A stretch of DNA of 64,000 nucleotides from Isoetes taiwanensis (lineage: Eukaryota; Streptophyta; Lycopodiopsida; Isoetales; Isoetaceae). The DNA lies in the NCBI GenBank assembly GCA_021234155.1, contig JAJEKV010000002.1, positions 36,621,107 to 36,685,106 of the forward strand, written 5' to 3'. This document shows positions 33,422-44,895 of this stretch, piece by piece. The notes under the pieces were generated by a model that did no database searches, was not told the DNA's origin, and saw nothing but the letters and a program-made list of their open reading frames with translations. Both the position numbers and the translations under genes were made by a program. How positions within the stretch are numbered: position 1 is the stretch's first letter; every line of letters starts with the position of its first letter.

Positions 33422-35478
33422 ATGGTCTGGTTCATTTTAGTTTCATATACAAATATAAGAAGCTTTGGTTATACATGATTTAAGCAGAAGAGCATGATTA
33501 TCAACTGTGGTAAAATAAAGAATGTGATTCATGAACTTTCTTTTCCCTCTTTGTAGATAAGACAATAACATATGTGCTCATCTTGCCATGTTCTGCTCTG
33601 TAAGTTATGAATAGTTTAGCTTAAAGTTCTTTAGCTGATCAAGGTGTAGCACATTTCAAAATGCTTGCAAATGCTCTGAACTTATATTATGCAATGTGCA
33701 GGCTTGCATAGAGAAAGAAAACAGAGTCATAGTAGAAGAACGCAACATCAGGCTCTGTCTGCATGCAACATCTTCAAAAAAACAACCGGTTAGTAAGACC
33801 TTGTATATTACGTATTTGATAACTTGTTGCAAATGCTGAATGAGTCAGATTAGTGCATGAAAGATGATATTAGCTTAGACTTTCCTCTTTCCTTACGTAT
33901 GCTGCTGGTTCTTCAGAGTTAGTCTTCATGCATCCATTAAACTCTCAAGATGTTTCTGACTTTCTTCCAATTTCTCAGGTGATTTCATTTACAACAGCAT
34001 CATTAACAACACTAATGACTTGGCAACTTAGATCTGAACATTTGCATAGCAGCTAGATAGATCTGAACATTTGATGTTAGGGTCTTGTAGTCACTGATCC
34101 ACTCGAGAATGCCCAACAGCACTCCAACTTCATGATCATATGGTGCTTACAAAGAACTTTGCGTAAGACAAAGGGTGCCTTCAAATAATTCGTGAAAATG
34201 CTGAAAGAAAAATATCCCCTGCAAAAGCCCGAAATTCTATTGGGGTGTGCTGGAGGCACTTCAAAATAAAGCTCGTTACACAATCCAGAACTGTGGAATT
34301 GTCTATCAGTTGCCCATCTGAAGATTTTATTGAACCAATGCTTTTTGCAGATCTAGCCTTCTGTAAGCTTTTCTCTTCCATCTATGCTATGTCTCGAGCT
34401 TTAGGCTTCTTGCATTGTCCACTGTATTGTCTTCACTTTTGCTCTCTTCTCCGTGTTTTCTCTCGACCTAAAAATTTCTAAAAGTGAGAGGCAGAATAAT
34501 AAAGCGGTGTCTTCTTTTTGCTCTATCTCATTTCTTCCTTTTTTGAAGATAGATAGATAGATAGAAGCAGCTTCAACTTAACTTCTGAGTTATTATGCAT
34601 GTTCCAACTGGCTATATTGTGGAGGTACACTCTTAATAATAATCTCTTTATTTTCCACTTCTATGTGATCTTCCAGTTTTCGATCTTGTGAATATAATCC
34701 TGCCTGCCCATAGTCTCATCTAGAATAAACTGCTCAATTTTTCCTCTTATCAACATTTGCCTTAAGGCCTCTGATAGTACATGCTTCTTTATACTCCCGG
34801 ACTTTCCTTAGCATGTTGTAAGTTTTGGGTTGCCTGCTGGGATCATACCAAGGCTTAAAGTGGTCTAAGGCTCTCTCAACCATTTATTCTCCAGTTTGCT
34901 AAAGGAAATAATTCCACTAAATAAACCTAGACAATTTAAAAATGAATCTTCCAGATCTGGTAGTCTGCGCCATATAGAAATTGAACGATAAGTTTTCAAA
35001 ACTTCACCACACATTGCCATTTACTTTTGAGATGAGAATGTATCCCAAAGTTTAAAATTTCCGAGATCAGGGTAACCGAGAAATTAGTTAATGTGGAAGA
35101 CATGGCGAGTGATGACATGGAGGGTGATGTTCCGTGTAATGCCAACTTTTGGCAATTACAACAGAAGTAAATTGTATGTTGCATTTGGTATGAATGTAAA
35201 TTAAGTTTTGGTAATGACAATTAACATTTAAATGGTGTGAGAAATGACAATTTGCTATTTTAAATGGTTACATCAATACATTATATTTGCGTATTGGAGT
35301 CGTGGGAAAACAGAAGAAAATAAAATATTATGAAAATTAAATAGCCCATCAAAATAAATATAAAATTATAATAAAAAAAAAATCGCCCAAATATTAATTA
35401 ATAATAATAAAATTATACTAAAAAATCGCCCATGGTTAATAACTTAAAAAATAACGGGTGCTCATAATTTTTACCCTG
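33422..35478. other. 2,057-bp insertion, probably captured gene sequence
   Basis: Absent from the left copy. It contains exon-like blocks on the plus strand with good splice signals: about 33703-33788 (GTGCAG/ ... CAACCG/GTTAGTAAG; frame ACIEKENRVIVEERNIRLC) and about 33918-33979 (CTTCAG/ ... TCTCAG/GTGATT; frame ELVFMHPLNSQDVSDFLPI). A third block near 34200-34363 has the frame TQSRTVELSISCPSEDFIEP before a GTAAGC donor. The right third is AT-rich. No protein family is recognised. It has neither LTRs nor a poly(A) tail. Confidence 0.5.
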
Positions 35479-35617
35479 ATTTGAATGTCAAGTTCAAATA
35501 AATAAATGTCTAGTTAGTTGAATAATAGTTGAATGTCTAGTTATAAATGAAAAGAACCTCCATTTGCATGCAACAACATATTTAGTAAGTACGAGGAGCA
35601 TATAAAAGGATGCCAAG
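35479..35617. repeat. 139-bp direct repeat, second copy
   Basis: Second flank of the 2,057-bp insertion. 139 bases is far longer than the target duplication of any LTR element, LINE or common DNA transposon. Confidence 0.93.
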
Positions 35618-37311
35618 AAACTAAAAGACATAATTAAAACATACCTTTTCAAAATTCTTCCACTCCACCCTATTTAGTTTACTTTTTTCCTTTGGACACT
35701 TGAGGAACGATTTCAGCCCACAATTTGTGCAATTCATTTGCAAACACTTTGACTTATGCCAAGGTGTGGCGTCATCTTTTGGACACACCAAGGACCTCCA
35801 CATCTCACTCACACTGTTGAAAGTGTGCATGTGTGCCTCACATTTTTTCCCAGGTCCACAAACAAGGCATTTACATCTACAATTGGGCCCGTGGAATTCT
35901 CTTCTCATCTTATTGATTGCTTGCCTTACAAACTCAACACGCATGTGATAGATGCAACAGCATGTCTCCCTCTCCTTAAGTCTCCTCACAAATTTTGGCT
36001 TCAAGGCCTCAAAGAGCCTCAATCCAATTTTGATGTTTGGATATTGACGTTTGAACCGTTTGTAAAACATGACCTGCATTAATAATTTCAAACAAGTTTT
36101 AATGTGTATACACAATTTTAAACATAGTAAATTGAATGTACATACCTGTGATTCTTCTAGAAAGTGGATTGCATGTAAATTGTGCGGTTTTGCTATCTTT
36201 TCGCCATTCATATGTCTTCTTAACTTAATAACCTGTCGCTTATTGGGAGAAACCCTCGTCTCGGAAACCCAAAAGTTGTAGACCTCTTCACGCTCCTTAT
36301 TAGATAGACGATCAGATCTTGCTTTCCTCTTAAACATTGACCATGGACCTCCAAAATCAGCAATCTGTCTCTTATCAAGAGCAGAATAGATAGCCTTCCT
36401 CCGCAGAAGTTGAGTACTTTTGCCCGCGGAAGATGCGATTGCTACAAGAACTTACAGCCATCATCATAGTGGATGATCTTGCCCTGTCTTTGTCTCTACT
36501 TCTAGCAAATTTGTTAGTGGCAAGAGTATTCTTTACATTGTCTACAACATGTTTGTAGACATTCAAAGCTTTATATCCAATCATTTTAAATTCTGGAAGT
36601 TGTTCTGCTACTCTAGAAATCACCTCTGTTCTATCTTCAGCATGTAAATCTCTACATACCTTGTGGATGAAGTCCAATATTTGTTTGCTCATACGTTGCT
36701 TTTTCCTTGTACTACGCCTCTTAATGCACTTGTCTATCTTCAAGGTCAATTTCTCCCTCTTTCTCTTCCTAATCCTCTGCAATCTTCTTTTTTCTGTCAT
36801 GTTCATGTGTGGGAGATACACATGAACATGTCTTATTGCAAGTAGCTTTACAAGGTGAAGATTCATGTTGCATCTGAGATGATTGAGATGAGTAGGGATC
36901 TACATCTCCTTGGTTTTCCAAATGAATTGGGATTTCTTCTTGCACATCCAAGCTTGGCATATGAATTTCCAAATTGTATCCAAGTGCAGCAGCCAAGGGT
37001 TCTCGATCTTGCCCAAAGAAATTTAGCTTGAAATTCTCACTGCATATCGTTCAACGAGATCCATTGCATGCCTTCCAAAATTTTGAGACTCGCAATAGCA
37101 AGAAGTGTATTTCTTTTTTTTCAAAATTGGTTTCTAGCAGCAAAAGGCCGCCAAAAATCGGTAGATCCATTTGTTGTAGCCGGATCGATGACTTGGATAA
37201 CAAAGCTTTGCCCCCTCCAACGGAATTACGCGGGCTTAGAAGCCCTCCACAAAAACTACGCGGGCTCTAACGAACCCTTATTGATGACGGGCAAAAAACG
37301 CTATAAACTAA

Positions 37312-38837
37312 CTAGTAATAGTGCCCAACGTTCTTTGGGCTAACATTTGGAACCTGACAAATGTCATGTGTATTGTACTTAGTTGCATTTCTTTTGTAAC
37401 ATTTCCTAGCAAGACATTCTAGAGATTACTCCATACTTCTAAAAGGTCATCATTCCATTGTTGAATGTGAGATTACATTGACACTCTAGATATTATCCTA
37501 TACTTCTAAAAGGTTATCATCCCATAACTTAAGTTGGCGAATGTGAGACTACATCATGAAACTCTAGATATTATCCCATGCTTCTAAAAGGTCATCATCC
37601 AATAATCCCATACCTATAATCCCATGACTTAAGTCGAAGTGTGAGACAACATCAAATGTGCATAGCATACAATTGTTTATGTTTATGTTTCATATGTCTA
37701 TGGATATGCCAAGAAGCCCTTATAGATACATCTGTTTATTCATAACTACGATTCGATATCTCTTTAACATGATCATTATGTGCATATCCATGTTGCTATG
37801 TGAGATTGCGAGTAGGTTGTTTTTTTTCTTTTACGATTACCAAGAAGATTGGAATTCAAATGGAACCAAATAAGAATTTAAAACTCAAATCACATTCTAT
37901 TAGAAGCTACCAATAGGGCATGCCTTCTCGCATATTATTATATATGTTCTTGTGTTGTAGCGTAAGAAGAAGATTGGGATTCAAATGGACCCAAATAAGA
38001 ATTTAAAACTCAAATCACATTCAAGTGGAAGTCGCTAATAGGACATGCCTTACGTGATATTATACATCTTTGTAGATGTTAAAGTAGGTCATAAACGTTC
38101 TTGGGTGCCACGATTAAGCTTACTCTTGAACAAAGTTCTAAATCTGAGGTTGATAAGACAAATTTGAAGGTAGATAGGACAACTTTTCATATTAGCTTTG
38201 TAGCTTTATTTTGAATATCACAATTCAAGAATAAAAACTAATCTTCCAAACCGGACATCCAGATCCCATCCAAATTAAATAATGCACATGTTGCCATTTT
38301 GCAAAACTTCGATGGATGAAGCCTTGATATGGAGCTTGTAACTTGCGGGGAGCCATTCCATCTTCTTCATCAACCATGATTTTTTAGTGTTTAGGTCTGC
38401 AACTATGCTTTATGCAATCTTAAAAGTTGTCTTGAAGACTTGGTGAAAGGATTGCACCTGGACAAAAAAAGAGAATTTCACAACTTGATTTTTCAGAAGA
38501 AAGCAAACTTTGTACCGTGACACAAATGTAAACGGGTTAAACGAAACCGCTTTATTTTGACGCAGGAACAAAGTACCATTTATTCATGGCAAAGTTGAAG
38601 ATGCAAGCAAGCTTCCCTTGTGAGCCGATGCTTGCTCATAATCGACTTCGATCCAATGAGATTCCCCGAAATAAAAAGACGGACCTACATAAATCGAAAT
38701 GATAGTGGTGATTCTGTGACCGACCAAAGCGATATCTAGCGTAGATGGAGGCGTGATTGGATGCACCAATGTTCGACATGGCTGGAAAGATTTACCAACC
38801 GGGAAATAAGTATATGGGTGGGAAAAAATGACAAACA
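37312..38837 (-). mobile_element. Helitron 3' terminus and body, right copy
   Basis: CTAG at 37312-37315, as in the left copy. The hairpin is damaged (GCCCAACGTTCTTTGGGC), with GTTGTTGG in the left copy read as GTTCTTTGG here. The same short tandem repeats follow. Confidence 0.5.
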
Positions 38838-40854
38838 AAACATAAGACTACTCACTTGCATCCGTGAATCAATCTTCTCTTTGCAATGACCTTTGCGGGA
38901 GCACTTTTTGCTTCCCATTCACGGAGACATGATCATAGATATGTTGGGGTCCACATAAGGTCGGGTACATCTACCTCGCTAAAATTCTCATCTCAGAAAA
39001 AGATGCCTTCTTTAAGAGCAGGACTCACAAAGGCAAAGAGGGAAAAATGCCATTTAGAAAAAAAAGAGTAATCAAGGGACATTGCTATGTCTATTTGTTT
39101 GTTACATTGTGCATTGAAGCATGACATAGGAAAGCGGAGATATCATGCTTACTTGAATGAGGTTGTTGCTCCGTAAAATAAAATATTCCACCGGAAAGCT
39201 AAGTGTCTTGATAAATCTGCTTGAAAAATTGAACTACACGATATGAATTCCTTTCCTTAGACTTACCCAAAATGGCTGCAATAGCCAATCGTTAGGAAAC
39301 AAAAAGAACAAAATTATTATGCAAGATGTTACTTGAGAAGAACAAAACATTCCCATGGCTTTGTCTTCATAAGCTCACCAAGAGATAATAAGAACCGATT
39401 AACAAATATGCCCACGAAGAACTAAGGTCATTATGCTAATGTCCGCTCGAGGAAGAACTAAGGTGACAACAGACTTCTTGGGAGGAAAATTTCGACACAC
39501 ATAGAAGCCAAGGGACACACCTTTTATATCTATAAGAAGAAGGTAATATTTATGTTTAGACCATAAGACCCAAAACATGCTTGAAAAACACCGGACCCAA
39601 ATCTTACTTGGCATCACCATCAATCGAAAACAGACTCATACGTTGATTGAATCTTGTTACATCAAGAAAGCAAAGCGATATCTTCGGTGATCGACATTAA
39701 AGTAAGATCTGAAGTTTTGCAATGCATACCACAAAATATTTAGCGATCGCTGATGCCGCTTCAATCATACCATTTTACCTCTAGCTTCTAGAACCATGTT
39801 GCACGATGTCATTCGTCCTCCATCATTGTAAATATCACGCGGGGCAAAGGATGCATGTTGAAACCTTACGAATTTATTGTGGCAATCATTGCCAAATCTG
39901 CTTTGTGCATGGCCCAGTTGATTGACAACAAAGTCCATAGCTCCAGACACCAAAAAGTCCATGGCGATCTTACAGAAAACCATGTGCCATAGTTGGAAAA
40001 CCTAGGTGTCCTCACAAAAGATCTAAGCGTATTTGCCAGATGCCATAGATCCCAGACTTCAAAGATCACTCCCTGATGCATATTAGAGGGCACAAAAAAC
40101 CCCATTGTTTATACATTGTCGGATGATTTCGAACCTGTTGAGATCTCGAGCTTGCCTCTAGATAACAGAGTAAAATGGCTAGAGTGCCCATAACGCATGA
40201 TCCTATCTCCGGAACTGGCAAATCTCAAAACGATGCATAACACCAACAGAAGCTAGGTTACAGTTTACAGGATGACCATCTAGCGGAGTTGGATCCACAA
40301 AAGTTCTTGCAGAAGCCTGGAATCTGAAAGAAAAGGTCTGCCATGCCAACTTTTGAGATAATATCTGCTCCAGAAGGGCTTTTGATCCAGTGAAACTCGA
40401 AAGAAAAATAGATGTAAGTTTGCATGGTATGCATACTGTAACTATTCTTCACGACTTTGAACCATATTCTGAGCCATCTGGAAACAAAAGGCTGGCAAGC
40501 TCTGCTCTTACATATGGCGGACGCTCCTTAGTAAAAGAATGATCCCATTCACTCTAAAGTTTCTTTCGTCTGCCAATATCATTCTCTTTTCCCCTTGTTT
40601 CAATGCTACCATTATGTGCTACACTGTCTAGATTAAGGCACTAAAAACTCCGGCTGGCCATGAAAACACGACGGGCAAGGGCAGGGAAGGAATGGTAAAG
40701 ATGGCTATGGCAACAGCAATGAGCGATGAGGAGGAGGGAGGGTGGACGAAATTGGCCTATTGTTATTGGTGCCACGACCATTGATCTGCAGCCCTAGATG
40801 TAAACCGTCCGATCTAGGGCTGGATCCAAATCCAGGAATTACAGTATAACATTA
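38838..40854. other. unassigned sequence between the duplication and the second Helitron end
   Basis: Only short frames (at most about 79 codons). I see no domain, terminal repeat or tandem array. Confidence 0.5.
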
Positions 40855-40882
40855 CTAGTAATGGTGCCCAGCGTTGCTGGGC
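40855..40882 (-). mobile_element. second Helitron 3' terminus
   Basis: CTAG at 40855-40858, then hairpin GCCCAGC-GTT-GCTGGGC at 40866-40882 (plus-strand reading), at the same 11-base offset as the terminus at 17970. Stem base pairs differ from the first (A-T replaced by G-C on both arms), so pairing is kept. The body would extend to the right and could include the pyrimidine tract and the broken gene at 42.7-45.3 kb; its 5' end was not found. Confidence 0.6.
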
Positions 40883-40982
40883 AAATGTTGGGAACATTTG
40901 TGGATGGAAACCTATTCAGCTCAGACTCATTAACCAAGTTCATCATATCTAGGCTATAAGAGGTTTTTGTGCATTTGATAAC

Positions 40983-42534
40983 CTTCCCTATCCTTTTTTC
41001 CTCATTTTCTTACACACTTTCTTTTTTCCCTTTTCTTATTTTTCCTGCACAATTACTTTTCTCCTTCTCTCTCTCTTTTTTTCTTTTCTTTTTTACCCTC
41101 TTCTCCCTCCTCTTTTCCTTCCTTTTCTCCTTCTCATTTTTCCCTTTCCCTTTCCTTTTTTTGACGGCTTTTTTCCTTCCCTTTTCACCTTTCTCCACCC
41201 TTCCCATTTTTCTCATGCTCTTTTTTCCCTTTCCTTTTCCCATTCCTTTTGCTTTTCTCTTTTCCCTTCCCTTTTCTTATGCCCTTTTTGCATTCCCTTT
41301 TCCCCACCTTTTTTTTTATGTTTTTCTTCCTCTCCTCACCCTCTTCTTCTTTATCTCATGTCTCTTTTTTCCCATTTTCTTCTTCCTTTTTTCTCATGCC
41401 TTTTTTCCTTTCCTTCCCCTCTTTCCGCCTCCCTTTTTCTTTTTCCCTTTCCTTCTTTTTTCATCATTTCCCCACCCTTTCCCTTTTTCCCGTGCCCTTT
41501 TCCTCTTTCCTTCCCCCCTTCCTTTTCTCTTTCCCTTTCCTTTTTCCTTTTTCCTTTTTCCTTTTTCCTTTTTCCCATGTATTTTTCCATTCCTTTTTTT
41601 CCACTTCTTTTTACTTGCCTTTTCTTCCGCCTTACCCTCTTCCCCTTTTTTCTTTTTCTTTTCCCTTTCCCTATGCTCTTTTTCCCTTTATTTTTACCCT
41701 TTGCTCACCCTTTCCCTCTTCCAGTTTTTTATGTGCCCTTTTTCCCTTCCTCTTTTCCATTTTCCCTCCTTATTCCTCGTGTTCTTTTTTCTTTCCCCTT
41801 TCGCCTCCCATTTCCTTTTTCCTGTTCCTTCTTTTTTTCATCCTTTTCTCTTTTTCCATGCCCTTTTCCTCTTTCCTTTCCACCCTTTTTTTTCCTTCTC
41901 TCTTTTCCTTTCCATTTTCCCACACCTTTTTCCATTCCATTTTTTCCACCTTTTTCACATGCCCTTTTTCCTCCTTTTCCCACCCTCTTCCCCTTTTCCC
42001 TTTTCCTCTTTTCCTATTCCATGTTTTCTGTTCTCTTTTTGCTTTTCGCTTTTCCCTTTTCTCTTTTTCCATCTCTTTTTCCCTTTCTTTTTTTCCTTTC
42101 CTCACCCTTTTCCTCTTCTCGTGCCACTTTCTCCTTCCTCTCTCATTTCCCTCTCCCTTTTCCTCATGCCCTTTTCCCTTTTTTGCCTCCTTTTTCCTTC
42201 CCTTTCTATTTTTCCATGCCCTTTTTTCCTTCTCTACATCATTCTTATCTTCCCCTTTTTCCCTTCCGTCACCCTTTCCGTCTTCACCTTTTTCCCGTTG
42301 CCCTATTTTTCTTCCTTTTCCTCCCTTCCCCTTTTCTTTTCCCTTATTCTGTCCTTACCCTTTCCCCCTTTTCCTTTTCATAGTGTCCTTTTTTCCTTCC
42401 TTTTTCTCCCTTTCTTTTTCTTTCCCTTTTTCGTGCTCTTTTCCCTTTCCTTTTCCCTTCTCCGTCTTTCCCTTTTACCCGTGCCTTTTTGCCTCTCACT
42501 TTGCCCTTTTCTCTGCCATTTTCCCTTTCCTCTT
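40983..42534. repeat. 1.55-kb polypyrimidine tract
   Basis: Almost only C and T on the plus strand. Purines occur mainly as single RTG steps in a recurring YRTGCCCTTTTTCC-like motif, about every 40 to 100 bases (for example near 41215, 41278, 41395, 41491, 41857, 41957, 42165, 42215 and 42481). This marks a degenerate tandem array. The long reading frames across it (up to 532 codons, nearly all Phe, Leu, Pro and Ser) follow from composition and are not genes. Confidence 0.95.
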
Positions 42535-43316
42535 AAGAGATCAGAGCATGGCCAATCACGGTGGTGAGAAGTTGTGCGATAAATCTCGGCCTTCGAATGC
42601 TATCAGACGATCTCAACTATCTAAATTAGGGTTTGATTGAAGACATACGCTAAAACTTTATAATATAAGATAATATAGGATTATGCACTATGTAAAGCAC
42701 CCCATAAGCACAATGTGTCGCCGAAAAAAAAAACGTACCCCAACTTTATGCGTAGACCCTCATATGGCTGCAGCACTCAACGAAGGACATCCTATCCTTA
42801 GTGAAAGCACTCTTCTTGTATAAGACTTCTTTCTTTAAGCACTGGTCTAAAACCCAAATGGTCTCAGCGTCGTCTAGCCCCTGAGTCTTTCTCATCTCTG
42901 TCACATTCAAGTCAAAGATGCTCATATCAACAGGAGGCACCCTACCCATAGTATCTGGCAACTTCCCTTCTGCATTATAAGTGTCCCAGAATTCATTCCA
43001 CTTTTGCCATACTGCCTCCTTACAAAAGACAATCTTATACGAGTCTGTTGGGCCTGACCTGCTAGATGAGTTTTCAGAAGGATCTGCAATGTCATCACCA
43101 CCTTTTTTCTTTGATTTTCTTGCAGTCTTCTTCTTCTCCTGTATAATTGTCTGCGACAGAGTCCGCTCCAGCAGCTTGAATGCCTCAGACTTTGACCCGC
43201 CCTGTCTGGTGGGTAATGGGCAGCCATATTCCACCCACTGTTGACGGGCGTGGCGCAGTTGTTCCACGTATGGACTGCAATAGTACAGACATTGAATCAG
43301 TATCATAGAATAGAAA

Positions 43317-43612
43317 CACGCCGGGCGCGATTTGAATAGAATTGATCAAAAGAAAAATCACGCCTGGCGTGAAATGAATTAAGTTACTAATGCAATTCAC
43401 GCCAGGCGTGCTTTCAAATCAAACCAATTCATGCCAGGCGTGCTTTTAAATCAAAACAGTTCACGCCAGGCATGCTTTCAAATCAATTGGTTTGATTTGA
43501 AAACACGCCTGGCGTGAATTCGATTGATTTGAAAGCACGCCTGGCGTGAATTCAATTGATATGAAACCATGCCACACGTGAATTCAATTGAATTGAAAGC
43601 ACGCCTGGCGTG
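43317..43612. repeat. inverted array of 32-bp units with palindrome CACGCCWGGCGTG
   Basis: Nine copies start at 43317, 43359, 43398, 43430, 43462, 43504, 43536, 43568 and 43600. Spacing is exactly 32 in 43398-43462 and in 43504-43600. The left group has the spacer GCTTTCAAATCAA after each palindrome and the right group its complement TTGATTTGAAAGC, so the two groups face each other around 43480-43500. The array lies in an intron of the ParB-like gene. Confidence 0.9.
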
Positions 43613-44810
43613 AATATTAAAATGCTAACATCCTAATGCAGTTAGTTACCTTTTGTATAGAAATGTCTTCCCGACTAATCTCAGCCAAATCTGCAGGTGA
43701 AGTATTCCAAGATACGACACCTCCTATACGCATAGTGATTGTAGAACGCGTTTTGGCCTGTTTGTTCTGCCTGCCTGATGAGGGCTGCCTCAACAGAATG
43801 CTGCCCGTCGATGATGACAAATTTAATGTTATCCTTTGACATTAACTCCTCGAAGTTCGCCCACACAGCAGGCTTGTTCGAGATCATATATCAAGGTAAC
43901 ACATCTGCTGGCATAGGCATTTGACCTGGATTACTAATCATGCTCTGAACAATCTCCATTGCGTGTGCTGGATCATATCTTCTGCTAACATAAATGGAGC
44001 TTGGTGAACGGATGAGGGACTTCACATGGATCGCAAAAGTTTCCGTAAGACCCAATGGATAATGGTCAGAGTATTTATTCAGCTTGTTCATGGCCTCTAT
44101 CTGCGCCACCCTGTCCTGTTCATTCTAAAAAATAGAAGCCTCCATGCCTTCGACAACTGCAGGAAGAACATCCTTCCCTAGATTTAGGACCCTCCTAGAA
44201 GCTTTCAAGTCAGCTAATTCCCTAGCTTGCTGCAAATAGTGACTTGGTGTCGGTTTATTGAACATGCCTCTATGCACAGCTGTAACCCCTTGGCAAATAG
44301 ATATTGGCATAACTGCTATATTGGTGGGCCCGCCATACTTAAAACATGTCTCAACGTTCACATCTGTCTTCATGAACGTATCCTTGTATGCAGTAGCTCT
44401 ACAGTGAGTAAGTCTGAGCAGATCTTTCTTCTGCTTATGTGTAATTTCCAAGAGCAATTTGAGTTGGTGTCGTCCTCTTCCTCACAAAAGATTAGGATCC
44501 CTTGTTTGGTCATCTTGTCTGCTTCCTTTTTCCTCGAGAAGAGAGTTAAGTCGAGCTTGCCATTTGTCTTGGCAAGGTCAATGTACCACTCGGCACCCTC
44601 GTCCATTTCCTCTTCAGGGCAGGCAGGGTCAGTGGTTGCTATAAGAATCGGCCCTTCATCATCTAAGATGAGATCATATGGTACTGCATCTGGGTCGTCT
44701 ACCCTTGGTTTCTTGCCAGGAATAGAACCCGAATTATTAGGGGTTTTCTTCCTCTTGGGCACTGCAAAAGAAGATGAACATTTTTTAGAGTACTTTTCAG
44801 AACAAGAGAT

Positions 44811-44895
44811 CACGCTTGGCGTGCATTTAAACCTAAATTAGTACAATTCACGCTTGGCGTGTTGGTAGCTCCTATTATGAACCATGCTATGCATG
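44811..44895. repeat. three more palindrome relatives in the first intron
   Basis: CACGCTTGGCGTG at 44811-44823 and 44849-44861, and a decayed CATGCTATGCATG at 44883-44895, spaced 38 and 34. They lie between the first and second exons of the ParB-like gene. Confidence 0.8.

Larger units (their letters stand above)
31532..37190 (-). pseudogene. multi-exon DDE-type transposase, right copy, split by an insertion
   Basis: Same exon plan as the left copy. The core exon (33167-32487) is nearly identical, with WSDGCAAQFKSS and HGKGEHDGAGAVIKR. The last exon loses its frame near 31686, where bases equivalent to GTAGCCA are missing, so the basic C-terminal tail is not read. The exon with the zinc cluster (36337-35621) is intact. 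A 2 kb insertion sits in the intron between these exons. A further frame break occurs near 36400-36430 (CCGCAGAAG...CCCGCGG). It cannot make the same protein as the left copy without repair of these breaks. Confidence 0.6.
27812..38837. repeat. right copy of the duplicated segment
   Basis: Counterpart of 10670-19510, in the same orientation. It carries one extra block: 33422-35478 plus a second copy of 139 bases. Base differences are clustered and not spread evenly. Confidence 0.92.

Noticed and set aside
40969-42640. Overlapping reading frames of up to 532 codons
   Set aside because: They arise from the pyrimidine tract, which lacks stop codons by composition; the proteins are almost only Phe, Leu, Pro and Ser, and all three frames are open.
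43317-43612. CRISPR array
   Set aside because: Regular 32-base spacing, but the spacers are themselves repeats, orientation flips halfway, and the setting is a plant intron.
43889-44134. Stops in the ParB-like gene as sites of U-to-C RNA editing
   Set aside because: Such editing is known from fern organelles, but this gene has spliceosomal introns and frameshifts as well, so simple decay is the better reading.
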